A model generated the notes under the pieces. It was not told the origin of the DNA. It ran no database searches and saw only the letters and a program-made list of their open reading frames with translations. Of a DNA stretch of 16,443 nt, positions 14,785 to 16,443 are shown in pieces (positions within the stretch are counted from its first letter, which is position 1; each line of letters opens with the position of its first letter). The DNA is from Candidatus Nitrosopumilus sp. (GTDB lineage: Archaea > Thermoproteota > Nitrososphaeria > Nitrososphaerales > Nitrosopumilaceae), in contig JABGZU010000138.1 in NCBI GenBank assembly GCA_018674605.1, positions 1-16,443 on the forward strand, in the 5' to 3' direction. The position numbers were made by a program, and so were the translations under genes.

Positions 14785-15308
14785 TGACTACTTGTACTGG
14801 ATGCAATGTTGCACTGGGATTTAAAAAATATAATTTTCAAAAACAATGGCGAGTACCTGGATACTTTTGTAAGGAATGTATGAAGAAAGTCGGTCAAGAC
14901 TTTGATGATCATGGTAGAATCACTCTTCCTAAAAGATCCTGTGATTCATGTCATCAGGATTTCTTTTTTTTAACTACAACATGGCAAAATAAAAAACGTC
15001 ATCGTTGTTGTGATGTTTGTAAAGATCTTGTAGATATTGAATCAACTTCTGCTAAATATGCTGATGAACCTTACTTCCCTCCTGTGCCTTCTAGAGTTCC
15101 AATAATGATGGCTATTTTTGCTGCTTTTGGTGTATTGTTAATGATTGCTGGCCTTGCATATGTTGTAGTTGTTGCACCAACACAAGATGCTAACATATTA
15201 CACATTATTGTTGGAAGTTCTATGACTGGTGCTGGATTTATGCTGGCAAGAAAGATGGTTAAAGTTAGAAATGTTGTATTAGGAAAAATAGCAACTCCTC
15301 AAAAATGA
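14784..15308 (+). CDS. Membrane zinc-ribbon protein coupled to the urea transporter
   Basis: I do not recognise a named family. This 174-residue protein has four Cys-x2-Cys knuckles, C4/C7, C29/C32, C53/C56 and C76/C79, which would make two zinc-binding modules in a cytoplasmic head. A linker rich in Pro (about 96-105) leads to two transmembrane helices (about 107-130 and 137-156) and a basic tail. Both ends should be cytoplasmic. Its ATG overlaps the transporter stop codon by one base (TAATG), so the two are translated from one message. It may regulate or stabilise the transporter, or be an unrelated rider; this is inference from coupling only. The domain order resembles zinc-ribbon membrane adaptors of unknown function common in these archaea. 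Confidence 0.75.
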   Translation: MTTCTGCNVALGFKKYNFQKQWRVPGYFCKECMKKVGQDFDDHGRITLPKRSCDSCHQDFFFLTTTWQNKKRHRCCDVCKDLVDIESTSAKYADEPYFPPVPSRVPIMMAIFAAFGVLLMIAGLAYVVVVAPTQDANILHIIVGSSMTGAGFMLARKMVKVRNVVLGKIATPQK

Positions 15309-15330
15309 TATTTTATGTTAATTATTAATT

Positions 15331-15338
15331 TTTAAATC
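15331..15338 (+). promoter_or_regulatory. TATA box of the 28-residue membrane protein gene
   Basis: TTTAAATC is centred about 27 bases before the ATG at 15361, the typical leaderless spacing. This is one of the main reasons for accepting that small gene. Confidence 0.5.
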
Positions 15339-15360
15339 CTAATACTTTGAGAATAATACT

Positions 15361-15447
15361 ATGAGAACAAGTGATCCAAAATATCGAAAATACATGTTTG
15401 CATTAATGGGTGTATGTGCTGCAATTATTTTGTTAGTTAATATCTAA
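15361..15447 (+). CDS. 28-residue single-helix membrane protein
   Basis: This small gene reads ATG to TAA and encodes a peptide with a basic N-terminus (MRTSDPKYRKY) followed by one hydrophobic helix (MFALMGVCAAIILLVNI). By the positive-inside rule the N-terminus stays in the cytoplasm. A well-placed TATA box 27 bases upstream supports expression. Size and layout are those of tiny membrane proteins that accompany larger complexes such as respiratory enzymes or transporters, but no partner can be named. It lies 52 bases after the zinc-ribbon membrane gene, in the same direction. No family is recognised. Confidence 0.6.
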   Translation: MRTSDPKYRKYMFALMGVCAAIILLVNI

Positions 15448-15571
15448 AATTTTTGAAAATTAATAATTGTTTAATTTTGATGATGATTAAAAATTTGTTC
15501 AATGTTTTATTCTTTTTTTAAACAAAATTAATTATTTTTAGTATTTTTTTTATTAATTATTTTTACATATT

Positions 15572-15709
15572 ATGATTGTGGACTTGACTCCTTTGATTAT
15601 GGATATGGTAACTATCCTTTCTACTGGTGCTATGATTGTATTGACAATTTACTATATGAGATCAATAATGAATGATGAAACAAAAATTGATCTTGATTAT
15701 TACATCTGA
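15572..15709 (+). CDS. 45-residue single-helix membrane protein
   Basis: This small gene reads ATG to TGA. The peptide has an acidic N-terminus (MIVDLTP), one hydrophobic helix (about residues 7-29, ending in IYYMR) and a charged tail (NDETKIDLDYYI). The Arg after the helix suggests an outside N-terminus and a cytoplasmic tail, the reverse of the 28-residue protein before it. AT-rich TATA-like stretches precede it (TTTTATTAATTA, 15547-15558), slightly closer than ideal. The 124 bases between the two small genes hold nothing else I can support. No family is recognised. Confidence 0.5.
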   Translation: MIVDLTPLIMDMVTILSTGAMIVLTIYYMRSIMNDETKIDLDYYI

Positions 15710-15757
15710 ACTTTGTTTAATGAGACTCATGGAAATAATTTGACTGATTGAGATTGT

Positions 15758-15795
15758 GGGATTTGAAGCAAAACCATAATGCTCCCATCGAGATT
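15758..15795 (-). repeat. Fragments copied from the tRNA-Glu 3' half
   Basis: Positions 15779-15795 match 15849-15865, the acceptor 3' strand of tRNA-Glu, at 16 of 17 bases, exactly 70 bases away and in the same orientation. A second piece, GGGATTTGAA (15758-15767), matches the T-arm at 15860-15869. They do not make a second tRNA. Duplicated tRNA 3' ends are the usual trace of integration by a tyrosine recombinase, but no integrase gene is in the window. Confidence 0.55.
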
Positions 15796-15809
15796 AGGTC
15801 AATTCGTGT

Positions 15810-15834
15810 AAAGCCCGCATGTATTGCGGGCTTT
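15810..15834. terminator. GC-rich 10-bp hairpin with T tail, terminator-like
   Basis: AAAGCCCGCA (15810-15819) pairs perfectly with TGCGGGCTTT (15825-15834) around the loop TGTAT. The GC stem flanked by A and T runs looks like a bacterial-type intrinsic terminator usable in both directions. It could end the small membrane gene transcript rightward, or the tRNA transcript leftward. Such hairpins are not the usual archaeal terminator. Confidence 0.5.
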
Positions 15835-15849
15835 TAATGATTCATGTTA

Positions 15850-15924
15850 TGCTCCCATCGGGATTTGAACCCGAGTCTTTGGCTTGAGAAGCCAAAATGC
15901 TTAACCGGACTACACTATAGGAGC
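15850..15924 (-). tRNA. tRNA-Glu (anticodon CUC)
   Basis: The minus strand folds as a full cloverleaf. The acceptor GCTCCTA pairs with TGGGAGC, followed by discriminator A at 15850. The anticodon stem TTGGC/GCCAA holds the loop TTCTCAA with anticodon CTC. The T-arm TCGGG/CCCGA holds the loop TTCAAAT. The D-arm contains GTAGTCCGGTTAAGC. The sequence TAGTGTAGTCCGG and the anticodon identify glutamate, reading GAG. No intron is present and the CCA end is not encoded. A minus-strand TATA (TTTAAATT, 15948-15955) lies about 27 bases before the mature 5' end. Confidence 0.95.
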
Positions 15925-15947
15925 TTGATAAAAAATAATCTCATCTT

Positions 15948-15955
15948 AATTTAAA
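15948..15955 (-). promoter_or_regulatory. TATA box of tRNA-Glu
   Basis: TTTAAATT on the minus strand is centred about 27 bases from the tRNA 5' end, as expected for an archaeal promoter with little or no 5' trailer. Confidence 0.5.
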
Positions 15956-16003
15956 GGAAATGTTTTGAGTTTGAATAAAATTGTAAATTTTTATGACTTG
16001 ATT

Positions 16004-16012
16004 GCTTTATAG
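16004..16012 (+). promoter_or_regulatory. TATA box of the rightmost gene
   Basis: GCTTTATAG is centred about 27 bases before the ATG at 16035, which supports that start and a leaderless message. Confidence 0.45.
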
Positions 16013-16034
16013 AAAAACCCATTTATCTCATAAT

Positions 16035-16443
16035 ATGGATTTAAAGAAATTCATTAAAGATCAAGGTTTATCTGGTTTTCCAATTGGATTGGGTGGATGT
16101 AGAATTTTAGAATACAATTTTGATTCTTGTGATTATGATCTTGTAGTATTTGATGAGACAATCTCTGATAAACAAATTGTTTCATTTGATAATAATTTAA
16201 TCACTATTCATCATGCTTCTTTATCTGAAACTAATACAAAAAAACTTCTTCAATATGATAAATTAAATATTCTTCAAGATGATTCTTGGAATTTAAAAAT
16301 ATTACTTGCTAAAATTTCTAAAAAACGTGATTCTTTATTTTCTGATTATGCTAAAAATTCTTTAATTGAATCTATGTTTTGTTGTCAAAAAACTAAAGAT
16401 GGGATTAAAACTGATGATGTGTTTACATCTTGCTGGCAAAAAT
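16035..16443 (+). CDS. Hypothetical protein with nucleotidyltransferase-like motif, truncated by the window edge
   Basis: About 136 codons are visible before the window ends. The protein starts MDLKKFIKDQGLSGFPIGLG and contains G20-G21, eleven residues, then D33-Y-D35-L-V-V-F. This matches the hG[GS]-x(9-13)-D-h-[DE]-h pattern of the polymerase-beta nucleotidyltransferase superfamily, including its minimal forms. The typical third carboxylate cannot be assigned with confidence. The rest is Lys, Asp and Ser rich and probably helical (LLAKISKKRDSLFSDYAK). The gene is certain to be coding from its long open frame, normal codon use and promoter. The enzymatic call is only a motif-based inference. 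Confidence 0.75.
   Translation, partial: MDLKKFIKDQGLSGFPIGLGGCRILEYNFDSCDYDLVVFDETISDKQIVSFDNNLITIHHASLSETNTKKLLQYDKLNILQDDSWNLKILLAKISKKRDSLFSDYAKNSLIESMFCCQKTKDGIKTDDVFTSCWQK

Noticed and set aside
15751..15800. A second, complete tRNA gene
   Set aside because: Only acceptor 3' end and T-arm-like fragments are present; no anticodon arm or 5' acceptor strand can be found.

Overview
The window looks like the chromosome of a marine-type ammonia-oxidising archaeon (Nitrososphaerota, Nitrosopumilus-like). The evidence is the very AT-rich DNA, archaeal TATA boxes about 26 bases before start codons (mostly leaderless genes), frequent TTG starts, an archaeal tRNA-Glu without an encoded CCA, and a complete urease cluster with DUR3-type sodium/urea symporters. 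No ammonia monooxygenase gene is present, so the assignment is an inference from these combined traits and not from a marker gene.

Left part (1-3830): the first codons of a leftward gene, then a gene-poor stretch with a perfect 17-bp hairpin and a dense one-stranded cluster of TGGTTT motifs. Next come a single-domain rhodanese, a membrane-anchored coiled-coil protein, a two-helix membrane protein, a 41-residue zinc-ribbon protein, and a ParB-family protein converging on an Lrp/AsnC-type regulator.

Middle part (3830-15310) is the urea module. A DUR3-like symporter fused to a universal-stress-protein domain is divergent from the Lrp gene. After an AT-rich stretch with a doubtful ORF comes a NiCoT/UreH-type nickel permease, converging on the leftward ureE-ureF-ureG-ureD operon. 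From the same 86-base promoter region ureA-ureB-ureC run rightward, followed by a second DUR3-type transporter with its own promoter and a translationally coupled membrane zinc-ribbon protein. Together these can import urea, import and insert nickel, and hydrolyse urea to ammonia and CO2, which would feed ammonia oxidation and carbon fixation.

Right part (15310-16443): two very small one-helix membrane proteins with archaeal promoters, a GC-rich hairpin, tRNA-Glu(CUC) with a 17-nt copy of its 3' end 70 bases away, and the start of a gene with a nucleotidyltransferase-like motif that runs off the window.

The most interesting points are the symporter-USP fusion, the transporter-coupled zinc-ribbon membrane protein, the operator-like repeats at the second transporter promoter, the tRNA-end duplication with the hairpin, and the TGGTTT cluster beside a perfect hairpin. 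I found no CRISPR array, transposase, integrase or rRNA.
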